A stretch of DNA of 5,264 bases from Pseudomonadales bacterium (GTDB lineage: Bacteria; Pseudomonadota; Gammaproteobacteria; Pseudomonadales; UBA3067), in the NCBI GenBank assembly GCA_016763235.1, contig JAESUE010000262.1, positions 1-5,264 on the forward strand. Reading direction: 5' to 3'. Positions within the stretch are counted from its first letter, which is position 1, and each line of letters opens with the position of its first letter. The notes beneath the pieces were generated by a model, which was given only the letters and a program-made list of their open reading frames with translations, was not told the origin of the DNA and ran no database searches. Positions 1 through 5,264 of the stretch are shown in pieces. The position numbers and the translations under genes were made by a program.

Positions 1-358
1 CCAGATGAAGTTACTATTTCTTTCCATACTCTATTTTTTTTATCTATTGATAAAAGCCCAAAACTCTCATTGAACAGTTTTTTGCATAGATAGTTTCTAA
101 TTGAGGTAACGCTTTCCCTTTTACTTTTAGGTTTTGAGACCACGATTTACCAATATTTGAGAGCTTACCTCTCGTTGCATCCATTATGGTGTTTCTAATG
201 GATGCTGCTTTTTTTGCTCCGGCCTCTGAGGTTAATTTGCCAGACCTAACTAAATCTATGATCTCTTTCGACGCAGTTTTAGTCTTTAACATATATTCAG
301 TTCTACTCCTTGAATCAGGAATAAACTTTATAGCAAATATTGAAGCCTGTGATTCCAT
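1..358 (-). pseudogene. Unrecognised AT-rich gene, frame-disrupted and running off the left edge
   Basis: From an ATG at 358 the frame encodes 104 residues and stops at 44-46. The reading appears to break at the A AAA AAC heptamer (minus strand, plus coordinates 77-83). Slipping back one base there lets translation continue without a stop to the window edge for 25 more codons, starting LFNESFGLLS and including KKNRVWKEIV. That tail looks more protein-like than the in-frame ending KNCSMRVLGFYQ. The product is Lys-rich and probably helical, with no signal peptide or membrane segment in the visible part. The pattern of a KxGxxLxQLExxYAKKLFN stretch followed by KNRVWKEIV reminds me of hypothetical proteins found beside secreted toxins of Proteobacteria, but this is memory of a pattern and gives no function. 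GC is about 34% over 1-360 by hand count, well below apeB. There is no clear ribosome binding site before 358. The frame is open upstream to a TGA at 416-418 without an ATG, GTG or TTG, so the true N-terminus is uncertain. It may be a pseudogene, a programmed frameshift gene, or an intact gene carrying a sequencing indel. Confidence 0.5.
77..83 (-). other. A AAA AAC slippery heptamer at the frame break
   Basis: On the minus strand the codons GCA AAA AAC contain the X XXY YYZ heptamer A AAA AAC in the correct phase for -1 slippage. After a -1 shift the next codons read CTG TTC AAT GAG, giving LFNE, and the frame stays open to the window edge. Without the shift a TAG follows at 44-46. The same run of six A residues is also a classic site for a one-base deletion or a homopolymer error, which is the simpler explanation. 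Confidence 0.5.
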
Positions 359-462
359 TAAAGCAATAGCCGCATCTAGGTTTTGCTCATCGATCTGATT
401 AACCGTATTAAACGCTCATTTTTACATTTAAAGCCTACCAAAGTCAGGCGTGGAAGAAGCCC
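359..462. other. Gap between apeB stop and the left-edge gene
   Basis: This 104-bp stretch follows apeB on the minus strand. I see only a weak stem for terminating apeB: GCCT and AGGC arms at about 433-450, four base pairs, followed by a T-poor tract. The upstream gene frame (open from 415 to 359) runs through the left part without a standard start codon. A short ATG frame at 390-376 reads MSKT and then stops. One backward base slip there would join it to LDAAIALMES, so the N-terminus of the left-edge gene may begin here. Confidence 0.3.
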
Positions 463-1752
463 TTACGCACAGCCCTTGGAATACAGAGATTTTAATATTT
501 GATACAAAGAGTACCCATCTTTTGACCCCGCCAGCTCTCTAATAGAATGCATACCAAACGTCGGGACGCCCACATCGATCGTTTTAATGCCCAGCCCCGC
601 AGCGGTAATAGGGCCAATGGTACTGCCGCAACCCAAATCTGTTCGCACTACAAAAGATTGTAGAGGCACATTTTCTTGCTCTGCAATATGACGAAATAGA
701 GCAACGGTTTCACTGTTCGAGGCATAACGCTGGTTGGCGTTGATTTTTACTACCGGCCCTTGATTTAAAATTGGGCCGTGGTTTCCATCATGTTTATCTG
801 CAAAATTGGGGTGAACGCCGTGGGCATTATCGGCAGATACGAACACCGAAGCCTGAATACAACGCAAACGATCTTCTGGATGCGGGCACAAGCGCTCTAA
901 TACAGACATTAAAAAAGGCCCTTGAGCACCACAGGCTGACGTACTGCCAACTTCCTCGTGATCATTACAGACTAATAGCGCCGGCTTATCGCCCTCGGCA
1001 TTGAGGAGTGCCTGTAATCCGATATAACAGCTGAGCAGGTTATCAAGCCGCGCCGCTGCGATAAACTCGTCTTTCAGGCCGATTTTTCGAGGTGCTTGGG
1101 TATCATAAAAAAATAACTCGTGAGCAAGAACCACATCCACATCACGATGGCCTTGGTTTGCCATTTGTTCTTTTAACAGCACATTCAAATCAAACTGTTC
1201 ATCTTCAACCAGCGCAAGAACGGGGGGAATGTCTTTTTGCGGATTGATTGTGCGGTCTTTATTGGCGTTGCGATCCAAGTGAATCGCTAAGCTGGGTATT
1301 ACCGCAATCGGTTTTTCAAAGTTAACAAGCGCACTTTTTAAGACGCCATTTTCAGTGCGGTACGACACCCGCCCCGCTAACGAGAGATCCCTATCAAACC
1401 AGGGGTTTAGCAAGGCACCGCCATACACTTCAACACCCAGCTGCAAATACCCCTTTGACGTGATTGTCGGCTCGGGCTTCACCTTTAAACAAGGGCTATC
1501 AGTATGCGCTCCCACCATGGAAAAACCCGCTTCTGGCAAAGCAGCCTTACCCAGTTTGAACGCAATAATCGAGCTATCGTTTCGACAGACAAAATATCGT
1601 CCACCGCTGACCAGTGACCAAGAAGCGCTCTCATCCAAGGCAACAAACCCAGCCTCGCTTAACATGCTTGCCATAGTTTGAGTCGCATGGAATGGCGTTG
1701 GTGATTGCTGAATGAAGTCGATAACACCCTGATTAAAACTGGATAAACTCAT
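463..1752 (-). CDS. apeB: M18 family zinc aminopeptidase (ApeB, aspartyl aminopeptidase family)
   Basis: This is a cytosolic aminopeptidase of family M18 that removes N-terminal residues from peptides using two zinc ions. Its 429 residues match the usual length of gammaproteobacterial ApeB, and the gene looks intact. Visible active-site motifs in order: GAHTDSP with metal ligand His83; the NPWFDRDLSLAGRV segment at 116-129; HLDRNANKDRTINPQKDIP at 158-176; AAARLDN with bridging Asp237; NDHEEVGS with Glu266 and Glu267 (catalytic base and zinc ligand); SADNAHGVHPN with Asp308; and VPTFGMHSIRE with His402. The ATG at 1752 is preceded by AGAGGG (1757-1762) four bases upstream, which supports this start. 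It is transcribed away from idi. Members of the family differ in residue preference (acidic in eukaryotic aspartyl aminopeptidase, broader in some bacteria), so the exact substrate cannot be read from the sequence. There is no signal peptide. The physiological role, presumed peptide turnover, is inferred from the family. Confidence 0.95.
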   Translation of the reverse strand: MSLSSFNQGVIDFIQQSPTPFHATQTMASMLSEAGFVALDESASWSLVSGGRYFVCRNDSSIIAFKLGKAALPEAGFSMVGAHTDSPCLKVKPEPTITSKGYLQLGVEVYGGALLNPWFDRDLSLAGRVSYRTENGVLKSALVNFEKPIAVIPSLAIHLDRNANKDRTINPQKDIPPVLALVEDEQFDLNVLLKEQMANQGHRDVDVVLAHELFFYDTQAPRKIGLKDEFIAAARLDNLLSCYIGLQALLNAEGDKPALLVCNDHEEVGSTSACGAQGPFLMSVLERLCPHPEDRLRCIQASVFVSADNAHGVHPNFADKHDGNHGPILNQGPVVKINANQRYASNSETVALFRHIAEQENVPLQSFVVRTDLGCGSTIGPITAAGLGIKTIDVGVPTFGMHSIRELAGSKDGYSLYQILKSLYSKGCA

Positions 1753-1756
1753 TTTT

Positions 1757-1762
1757 CCCTCT
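1757..1762 (-). promoter_or_regulatory. Shine-Dalgarno of apeB
   Basis: The minus strand reads AGAGGG four bases before the apeB ATG. This is the only good ribosome binding site in the divergent region and it fixes the apeB start. It lies just downstream of the large inverted repeat, so in an apeB mRNA starting upstream of that repeat the hairpin would sit immediately 5' of the ribosome binding site. Confidence 0.6.
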
Positions 1763-1771
1763 TATTTTTTT

Positions 1772-1837
1772 GTAACGACTCAGCTCACGCTCAAACCTGA
1801 ACAGTTACAGAGTTCGCTGAGTCGTTACGTTTTTTTT
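1772..1837 (+). terminator. 13-bp perfect inverted repeat plus T8, terminator-shaped in plus orientation
   Basis: The arm GTAACGACTCAGC at 1772-1784 is perfectly complementary to GCTGAGTCGTTAC at 1816-1828. The loop of 31 bases could itself form a small GAAC/GTTC stem (1799-1802 with 1812-1815). One G and then eight T residues (1830-1837) follow, the form of an intrinsic terminator for plus-strand transcription. A T7 run (1765-1771) precedes it, so on the minus strand the stem is followed by A residues and would not terminate. No plus-strand gene lies upstream, so its target is unclear. It could block antisense transcripts rising out of apeB, or act as a 5' leader hairpin of apeB. The long loop is unusual for a simple terminator. 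Confidence 0.55.
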
Positions 1838-1861
1838 ATTAAAAAGTGTACTTGCTCACAA
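1833..1861 (-). promoter_or_regulatory. Weak candidate apeB promoter
   Basis: On the minus strand TTGTGA (1856-1861) and TAAAAA (1833-1838) are separated by 17 bases, each matching the sigma70 consensus at about four of six positions. Transcription from here would start at or near the distal arm of the 1772-1828 inverted repeat. The match is weak and the AT-rich sequence makes chance hits likely. Confidence 0.2.
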
Positions 1862-1869
1862 AACATGTG

Positions 1870-1898
1870 TTTATACGACAAGGTTTCTAAACTATAAT
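1870..1898 (+). promoter_or_regulatory. Likely sigma70 promoter of idi
   Basis: A perfect -10 hexamer TATAAT lies at 1893-1898. TTTATA (1870-1875) sits 17 bases upstream as a -35 with four of six consensus positions. Transcription would begin near 1905, giving an idi leader of about 120 bases that contains the whole 15-bp repeat array. The promoter lies downstream of the T8 hairpin, so the hairpin would insulate it and would not be part of the idi transcript. Confidence 0.45.
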
Positions 1899-1946
1899 CG
1901 GCGAATTATCATACTAAATCCTGCTTAAAAACCTAGGCAGCTTAAC

Positions 1947-2036
1947 CTTAGAAAACTTAGTCTTATACAATTTAGTCTTATGAAACGTCACCTTATGAAA
2001 CCTCGCCTTATGAAAGTAGTCCTCAAATGAAACCTG
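1947..2036 (+). repeat. Array of 15-bp direct repeats in the idi leader
   Basis: Five consecutive 15-bp units begin with CTTA at 1947, 1962, 1977, 1992 and 2007. The first two share the ending TTAGT, and the last three share CTTATGAAA. A sixth, degenerate unit starts at 2022 and contains the idi start: ATGAAACCTG at 2027 is nearly identical to ATGAAACCTC at 1995, but shifted by two bases from the 15-bp register. The array lies between the likely idi promoter and the idi start codon. In one frame it encodes five-residue repeats (LRKLS, LIQFS, LMKRH, LMKPR, LMKVV). It may have arisen by tandem duplication of the start region. Confidence 0.75.
1980..2030 (+). CDS. Possible 16-residue upstream leader peptide overlapping the idi start
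   Basis: ATG at 1980 opens a frame encoding MKRHLMKPRLMKVVLK, with two further in-frame ATGs at 1995 and 2010. It stops at TGA 2028-2030, overlapping the idi ATG at 2027 in an ATGA arrangement typical of translational coupling. The peptide is strongly basic and made of the 15-bp repeat units. No convincing Shine-Dalgarno precedes any of its ATGs, and idi also lacks one. Ribosomes finishing this frame could restart on idi. Equally, it may be a by-product of the repeat expansion and never be translated. Similarity to a known leader is not claimed. Confidence 0.3.
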   Translation: MKRHLMKPRLMKVVLK

Positions 2037-2599
2037 CGCCCGCCACTAAAAACCAACTTATTCTAGTCGATTCCAACAATGCGTGTATCGGCTATAGTGA
2101 AAAACTCACCTGTCATCAAAATGAAGGGCTATTACACCGTGCGTTTTCCGTTCTATTGTTCAATAGCCGTGGGGAGTTGCTTCTACAGAAACGCAGTCAC
2201 AACAAAATGCTCTGGCCCAATTATTGGTCAAACAGCTGTTGCAGCCACCCTCGTCGAGATGAAAATATTCTCGCAGCTGCTCAGCGCAGGATAACGGAAG
2301 AGCTAGGGCTTAGAAGCGCCCTTTACCCCGTGTACGAGTTTCAATATTTTGCCCGATATGAAAATGTTGGCGCTGAGCGTGAGTTCTGCTCTGTGCTGGT
2401 GGGAATCACCGACGATAAAGCAAAAGCCTGCCCCGATGAGGTGTCAGAACTTCGCTATATTGAAGTTGAAGAACTGGACATTCAAATAAAAAATAAACCC
2501 GAGCAGTTTACACCCTGGTTTATAATGGAGTGGCGTACCTTGCGCGATCAATACTGGAATCAAGTTGAGGAGCTTATTACCACGAAGGTTGCCTGTTAA
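2027..2599 (+). CDS. idi: Type I isopentenyl-diphosphate delta-isomerase
   Basis: This Nudix-fold enzyme interconverts isopentenyl and dimethylallyl diphosphate in the cytosol, supplying both C5 units for isoprenoids. The 190 residues match bacterial type I Idi (E. coli about 182). Equivalents of the E. coli active-site and metal residues are visible: His30 and His37, the catalytic Cys72 in SNSCCSHP with His74, and Glu117 and Glu119 in AEREFC. The degenerate Nudix segment AAQRRITEELGL spans 84-95, and the C-terminal FTPWFIMEW motif is at 161-169. The CCSHP and AAQRR wording resembles eukaryotic IDI1 more than E. coli TNSVCGHP. The ATG at 2027 is the first possible start before the conserved domain; its frame shows no upstream ATG and there is no good Shine-Dalgarno. 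The neighbouring genes give no isoprenoid context. The stop overlaps that of convergent glgA by 4 bp. Confidence 0.93.
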   Translation: MKPAPATKNQLILVDSNNACIGYSEKLTCHQNEGLLHRAFSVLLFNSRGELLLQKRSHNKMLWPNYWSNSCCSHPRRDENILAAAQRRITEELGLRSALYPVYEFQYFARYENVGAEREFCSVLVGITDDKAKACPDEVSELRYIEVEELDIQIKNKPEQFTPWFIMEWRTLRDQYWNQVEELITTKVAC

Positions 2600-4131
2600 C
2601 TCACTACCGGAATTCGACGTTTTTTAATACGCACCGTCCCCTCTTTAATCGCTATATCCCCTGCTATTATTTGAGCATTACCCTGCCCGCCTTTCTCTAA
2701 CATTGCATCTTCGTATAGGTGCAAATAGGCGGTAGCACTCTCTTGCCAACTAAAGTCTTGCGCCATACCTCTACGACGCAGTTTTAACCACTGCGCTTTG
2801 TTTTTATAGGCAGACAATGCTCGCTTTAACCCTTTTTCCACTTCATCCACATTGGGCTGCGCCACTAAAAAACCTGTGCCCCCGCTTTCGTCATCGGCAT
2901 CAAGCACTGTATCAGCAAGCCCTCCGGTTTTAGTGACTACCGGAACGGTACCATAACGTAAACTGTACATTTGATTCAGGCCGCAAGGTTCGTAGCGCGA
3001 CGGCATAAGAAAAATATCCGCCCCTGCTTCAATACGATGTGCCAAACCTTCATCATATCCAATTTTCACCCCAACCTTATCAGGGAACTCCTTAGCCAAG
3101 GCTTCAAGGCTTTCCTCTATGGCTTGATCTCCACTGCCTAGAATTGCCCACTGTACCGGTTGCTGAATAAAACGGTGTATTTGCTCAATCACCAAATCAA
3201 TTCCTTTTTGGTGAGCAAAGCGACTAACGATACCGATAACAGGGAGTTTTTTATCTCCCTTCAAGCGAAGTTCTTTTTGCAGCGCTTGCTTATTTTTACG
3301 TTTATTTTTTAATGTTTTCTCGCTGTAAGGGTATTTTATATACGTGTCGATTGATGGATCCCACGAACTATAATCAACACCATTCAAAATTCCATTTAAA
3401 ACAGATGCTTTATGACGTAACAAACCATCCATGCCGCAGCCTTTGTCGCTGGTTTTTATTTCTTCGGCATAACTGGGGCTTACCGTTGTGATGCGATCGG
3501 CAAAAATAAGCCCGCCTTTAAGAAAGGAAAAATTTCCATGAAACTCTAGCGTCTCATGATGCCACCAGGAGTCAGGCAGTTTTAGGTTGTCGAAAATATG
3601 ACGCATATATATACCCTGGTAGGCAATATTATGAATCGTAAAAATAGTTGCTGGCGAATCTTTTTCTAACGATAACAAGGCCGGAACCAGCCCTGTTTGC
3701 CAATCATTACAATGCACCACATCAGGCTTCCAACTTGGCACAGCTCTTCCCATTGCAATTTCACATGCAACACGACAAAGTATGGAATACCGATAGGCAT
3801 TATCCTGCCAATCCTGTTTGTTTTGATCCTGATATGGCCCGCCATCTCTATCAAACAGTGAGGGTGCGTCCAATAACCACAAGTGCTGACCTGTTGAAGA
3901 AACTGTTCCAGACAGTAGCTTCACTTCCTCCTCAAAAAAATCATTATCTATCGTTGCGATATGCTCCAGAGATTTGAGGTGCTGCTTAACTCCCTGATAA
4001 GCGGGTAAAAGAGTAATGACATCCTCACCTAGTTGTTGCAAGGCGACAGGTAAGCTAGAGGAAACATCTGCCAAACCCCCAGTTTTTATCAGTGGCCAGC
4101 ATTCACTGGTAATAAATAAAATTTTCGACAT
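2596..4131 (-). CDS. glgA: Glycogen (starch) synthase, ADP-glucose-dependent, GT5
   Basis: GlgA transfers glucose from ADP-glucose to the non-reducing end of alpha-1,4-glucan in the cytoplasm. From the start at 4131 the protein has 511 residues. The N-terminal GT5 domain shows FITSECWPLIKTGGLADV (residues 6-23, with Lys16 of the KTGGL ADP-glucose loop), HCNDWQTGLVPAL (140-152) and TIHNIAYQG (165-173). The C-terminal GT-B domain shows SRFAHQKG (303-310, Arg304 and Lys309), PSRYEPCGLNQMYSLRYGT (377-395, with catalytic-site Glu381) and KTGGLADTV (401-409). The ATG at 4131 is preceded by GGGAG six bases upstream. An in-frame ATG at 4176 would add 15 residues without a ribosome binding site and before the conserved MSKILFITSE start, so I reject it. 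Residues about 480-511 are a tail beyond the family core that ends in the basic RIKKRR. glgB lies 66 bp upstream on the same strand, which points to an operon. Confidence 0.95.
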   Translation of the reverse strand: MSKILFITSECWPLIKTGGLADVSSSLPVALQQLGEDVITLLPAYQGVKQHLKSLEHIATIDNDFFEEEVKLLSGTVSSTGQHLWLLDAPSLFDRDGGPYQDQNKQDWQDNAYRYSILCRVACEIAMGRAVPSWKPDVVHCNDWQTGLVPALLSLEKDSPATIFTIHNIAYQGIYMRHIFDNLKLPDSWWHHETLEFHGNFSFLKGGLIFADRITTVSPSYAEEIKTSDKGCGMDGLLRHKASVLNGILNGVDYSSWDPSIDTYIKYPYSEKTLKNKRKNKQALQKELRLKGDKKLPVIGIVSRFAHQKGIDLVIEQIHRFIQQPVQWAILGSGDQAIEESLEALAKEFPDKVGVKIGYDEGLAHRIEAGADIFLMPSRYEPCGLNQMYSLRYGTVPVVTKTGGLADTVLDADDESGGTGFLVAQPNVDEVEKGLKRALSAYKNKAQWLKLRRRGMAQDFSWQESATAYLHLYEDAMLEKGGQGNAQIIAGDIAIKEGTVRIKKRRIPVVS

Positions 4132-4197
4132 ACCTTTCTCCCTAGTCGTTATTCCACTTGCGTCCATTAAAAACACACTAACTCGTAATCTACGGCT
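4132..4197 (-). other. glgB-glgA intercistronic gap
   Basis: These 66 bp lie between the glgB stop and the glgA start. I see no strong stem followed by T residues and no clear promoter hexamers, so readthrough from glgB into glgA is the simplest reading. The gap contains the glgA ribosome binding site and the rejected upstream ATG at 4176. Confidence 0.5.
4138..4142 (-). promoter_or_regulatory. Shine-Dalgarno deciding the glgA start
   Basis: The minus strand reads GGGAG six bases before the ATG at 4131. The alternative in-frame ATG at 4176 is preceded by a T-rich sequence with no purine-rich site. This places translation initiation at 4131, just before the conserved first beta strand of GlgA. 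Confidence 0.65.
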
Positions 4198-5264
4198 TTA
4201 TACTAAACCACAACGTTTTATTATCAAACCGGCCAAAGGTGGCAATGTTAATGTAATGGATTGAGAAAACCCCATTGTTTTTACATCTTCACTTAAAATT
4301 CGGCAACCGTTGCTAACATTACTGCCATGATAATAGCGTGAGTCGCTATTAATCACTTCTTCATAAACACCCGCATTCGGAACACCTATACGGTAATTTT
4401 CACGCACTTCTGGCGTAAAATTCAACACCACAATAAATTCCCCCTGCTCACTTTTTCGCAGGTAAGAAAGGACTGATTGCGAACTATCATGGCAATCAAT
4501 CCATTGAAAACCCGAGCCATTAAAATCAAAATAATGCAAGGCTGGTTCGGCGATATAAAGATGATTTAGATCCTTTACCAAAAGCTGTGCGCCTCGGTTA
4601 AAACCCTTATCGAGCAAATGCCAATCCAAAGCTTTGTGGTGATTCCATTCGTTTTCTTGGCCGAATTCCCCGCCCATAAACACCAGTTTTTTACCCGGTT
4701 GCGTATAAAGATAAAGAAACAATAAACGTAAATTTGCAAAACGTTGCCATTCATCTCCGGGCATTTTATTAACTAACGAGCGTTTACCATGAACCACCTC
4801 ATCATGGGATAAGGGCAATATAAAATTTTCCGTAAAGGCGTAGAGTAATCCAAAGGTAAGCTGGTCATGATGGTATTTACGATAAACAGTCTCTTTTGAA
4901 AAATAATCGAGGCTATCGTTCATCCACCCCGTATTCCACTTCATGGAAAACCCCAAACCCCCTAGGTAAACGGGGCGCGATACCATAGGCCATGAGGTAG
5001 ACTCTTCAGCCATAATCAGGCAGCCCGGATGTTCTTTATGTAAAATAGTATTCAGCTCTTTTAAGAAGCTGACCGCTTCCAGGTTTTCATTCCCACCATA
5101 TTCATTGGGAATCCACTCATCCCCATTACGGGAGTAGTCCAAATAGAGCATCGACGCCACTGCATCAACCCGTAGCCCATCAATATGAAATTCATCCAAC
5201 CAATAAAAGGCACTGGATAACAAGAAGTTTCTGACTTCTGTTCTGCCGTAATTAAATATCAGCG
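4198..5264 (-). CDS. glgB: 1,4-alpha-glucan branching enzyme, C-terminal part (5' end beyond window)
   Basis: GlgB cuts alpha-1,4 glucan chains and rejoins them as alpha-1,6 branches during glycogen synthesis. The frame is open to the right edge and gives 354 residues, starting LIFNYGRTEV, which corresponds to the middle of the GH13 catalytic barrel. The first half (N-terminal CBM48 domain and early barrel) is outside the window. All three catalytic residues are present: nucleophile Asp33 in GLRVDAVASM, acid/base Glu86 in MAEEST, and Asp154 in LSHDEVVH. The spacing (53 and 121 residues from the nucleophile) equals that of E. coli GlgB. EWNHHKALDWHLL follows, and the C-terminal beta domain carries LNFTPEVRENYRIGVP and SRYYHGSNVSNG. 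The protein ends normally at a TAA (4198-4200). An internal TTG at 5223 is not a start, because the conserved NYGRTEVRNFL sequence continues upstream of it. It probably forms an operon with glgA. Confidence 0.96.
   Translation of the reverse strand, partial: LIFNYGRTEVRNFLLSSAFYWLDEFHIDGLRVDAVASMLYLDYSRNGDEWIPNEYGGNENLEAVSFLKELNTILHKEHPGCLIMAEESTSWPMVSRPVYLGGLGFSMKWNTGWMNDSLDYFSKETVYRKYHHDQLTFGLLYAFTENFILPLSHDEVVHGKRSLVNKMPGDEWQRFANLRLLFLYLYTQPGKKLVFMGGEFGQENEWNHHKALDWHLLDKGFNRGAQLLVKDLNHLYIAEPALHYFDFNGSGFQWIDCHDSSQSVLSYLRKSEQGEFIVVLNFTPEVRENYRIGVPNAGVYEEVINSDSRYYHGSNVSNGCRILSEDVKTMGFSQSITLTLPPLAGLIIKRCGLV

Noticed and set aside
186..398. Plus-strand 70-codon frame opposite the left-edge gene
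   Set aside because: It lies wholly antisense to a better protein-like frame, has no ribosome binding site, and its hydrophobic runs come from the complement of Lys-rich codons.
433..450. apeB intrinsic terminator
   Set aside because: The GCCT/AGGC stem has only four pairs and is not followed by a proper T run, so I did not call it as a terminator.
771..1681. Two plus-strand frames inside apeB (771-1004 and 1355-1681)
   Set aside because: Both are antisense shadows of a fully conserved M18 aminopeptidase and have no recognisable domain.
1947..2036. The 15-bp repeats as a CRISPR array or replication iterons
   Set aside because: The units are directly adjacent without spacers, diverge from one another, and lie in a gene leader with no cas or rep gene nearby.
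2079..2294. Second plus-strand frame inside idi
   Set aside because: It overlaps the conserved Idi catalytic region in another frame and resembles no protein.
4132..4176. Longer GlgA start at ATG 4176
   Set aside because: It adds 15 residues not seen before the conserved MSKILFITSE start and has no Shine-Dalgarno, while ATG 4131 has GGGAG six bases upstream.
3648..4264. Frames opposite or within glgA and the glgA-glgB gap (3648-3977, 3666-3854, 4016-4264)
   Set aside because: All overlap well-conserved GlgA or GlgB coding sequence in other frames, with no ribosome binding site or family signature.
5221..5223. TTG at 5223 as the glgB start
   Set aside because: The frame stays open to the window edge with the conserved NYGRTEVRNF sequence, so the gene is simply truncated by the window.

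Overview
The window reads as a chromosomal segment from a gammaproteobacterium. Evidence is the 429-residue M18 aminopeptidase of the ApeB type, bacterial glgB and glgA in one operon, and moderate GC in the core genes. A marine Cellvibrionaceae-like host (Saccharophagus/Teredinibacter type) would fit, but this is a guess from gene content and composition, not a placement.

Layout from left to right: (1) about 1-418, an AT-rich minus-strand gene of unrecognised function that runs off the left edge and whose frame is broken at a run of six A residues; (2) 463-1752, minus strand, apeB, an intact M18 zinc aminopeptidase; (3) 1753-2026, a divergent intergenic region holding a strong terminator-shaped hairpin, a plausible sigma70 promoter for idi, and an array of 15-bp direct repeats; (4) 2027-2599, plus strand, idi, type I isopentenyl-diphosphate isomerase; (5) 2596-4131, minus strand, glgA, glycogen synthase, meeting idi tail to tail with a 4-bp overlap; (6) 4198-5264, minus strand, the C-terminal 354 residues of glgB, cut by the right edge.

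Functionally, GlgB and GlgA work together: GlgA extends alpha-1,4-glucan chains from ADP-glucose and GlgB adds alpha-1,6 branches. The order glgB-glgA with a 66-bp gap suggests one transcript whose promoter lies beyond the right edge. Idi (isoprenoid C5 balance) and ApeB (peptide turnover) are housekeeping enzymes with no evident link to glycogen.

The observations most worth a second look are the idi leader and the left-edge gene. In the idi leader, in-phase 15-bp repeats encode a potential 16-residue upstream peptide whose stop overlaps the idi start codon. The left-edge gene has an A AAA AAC heptamer exactly where its frame breaks. I see no wholly new system; most of the window is ordinary core metabolism.
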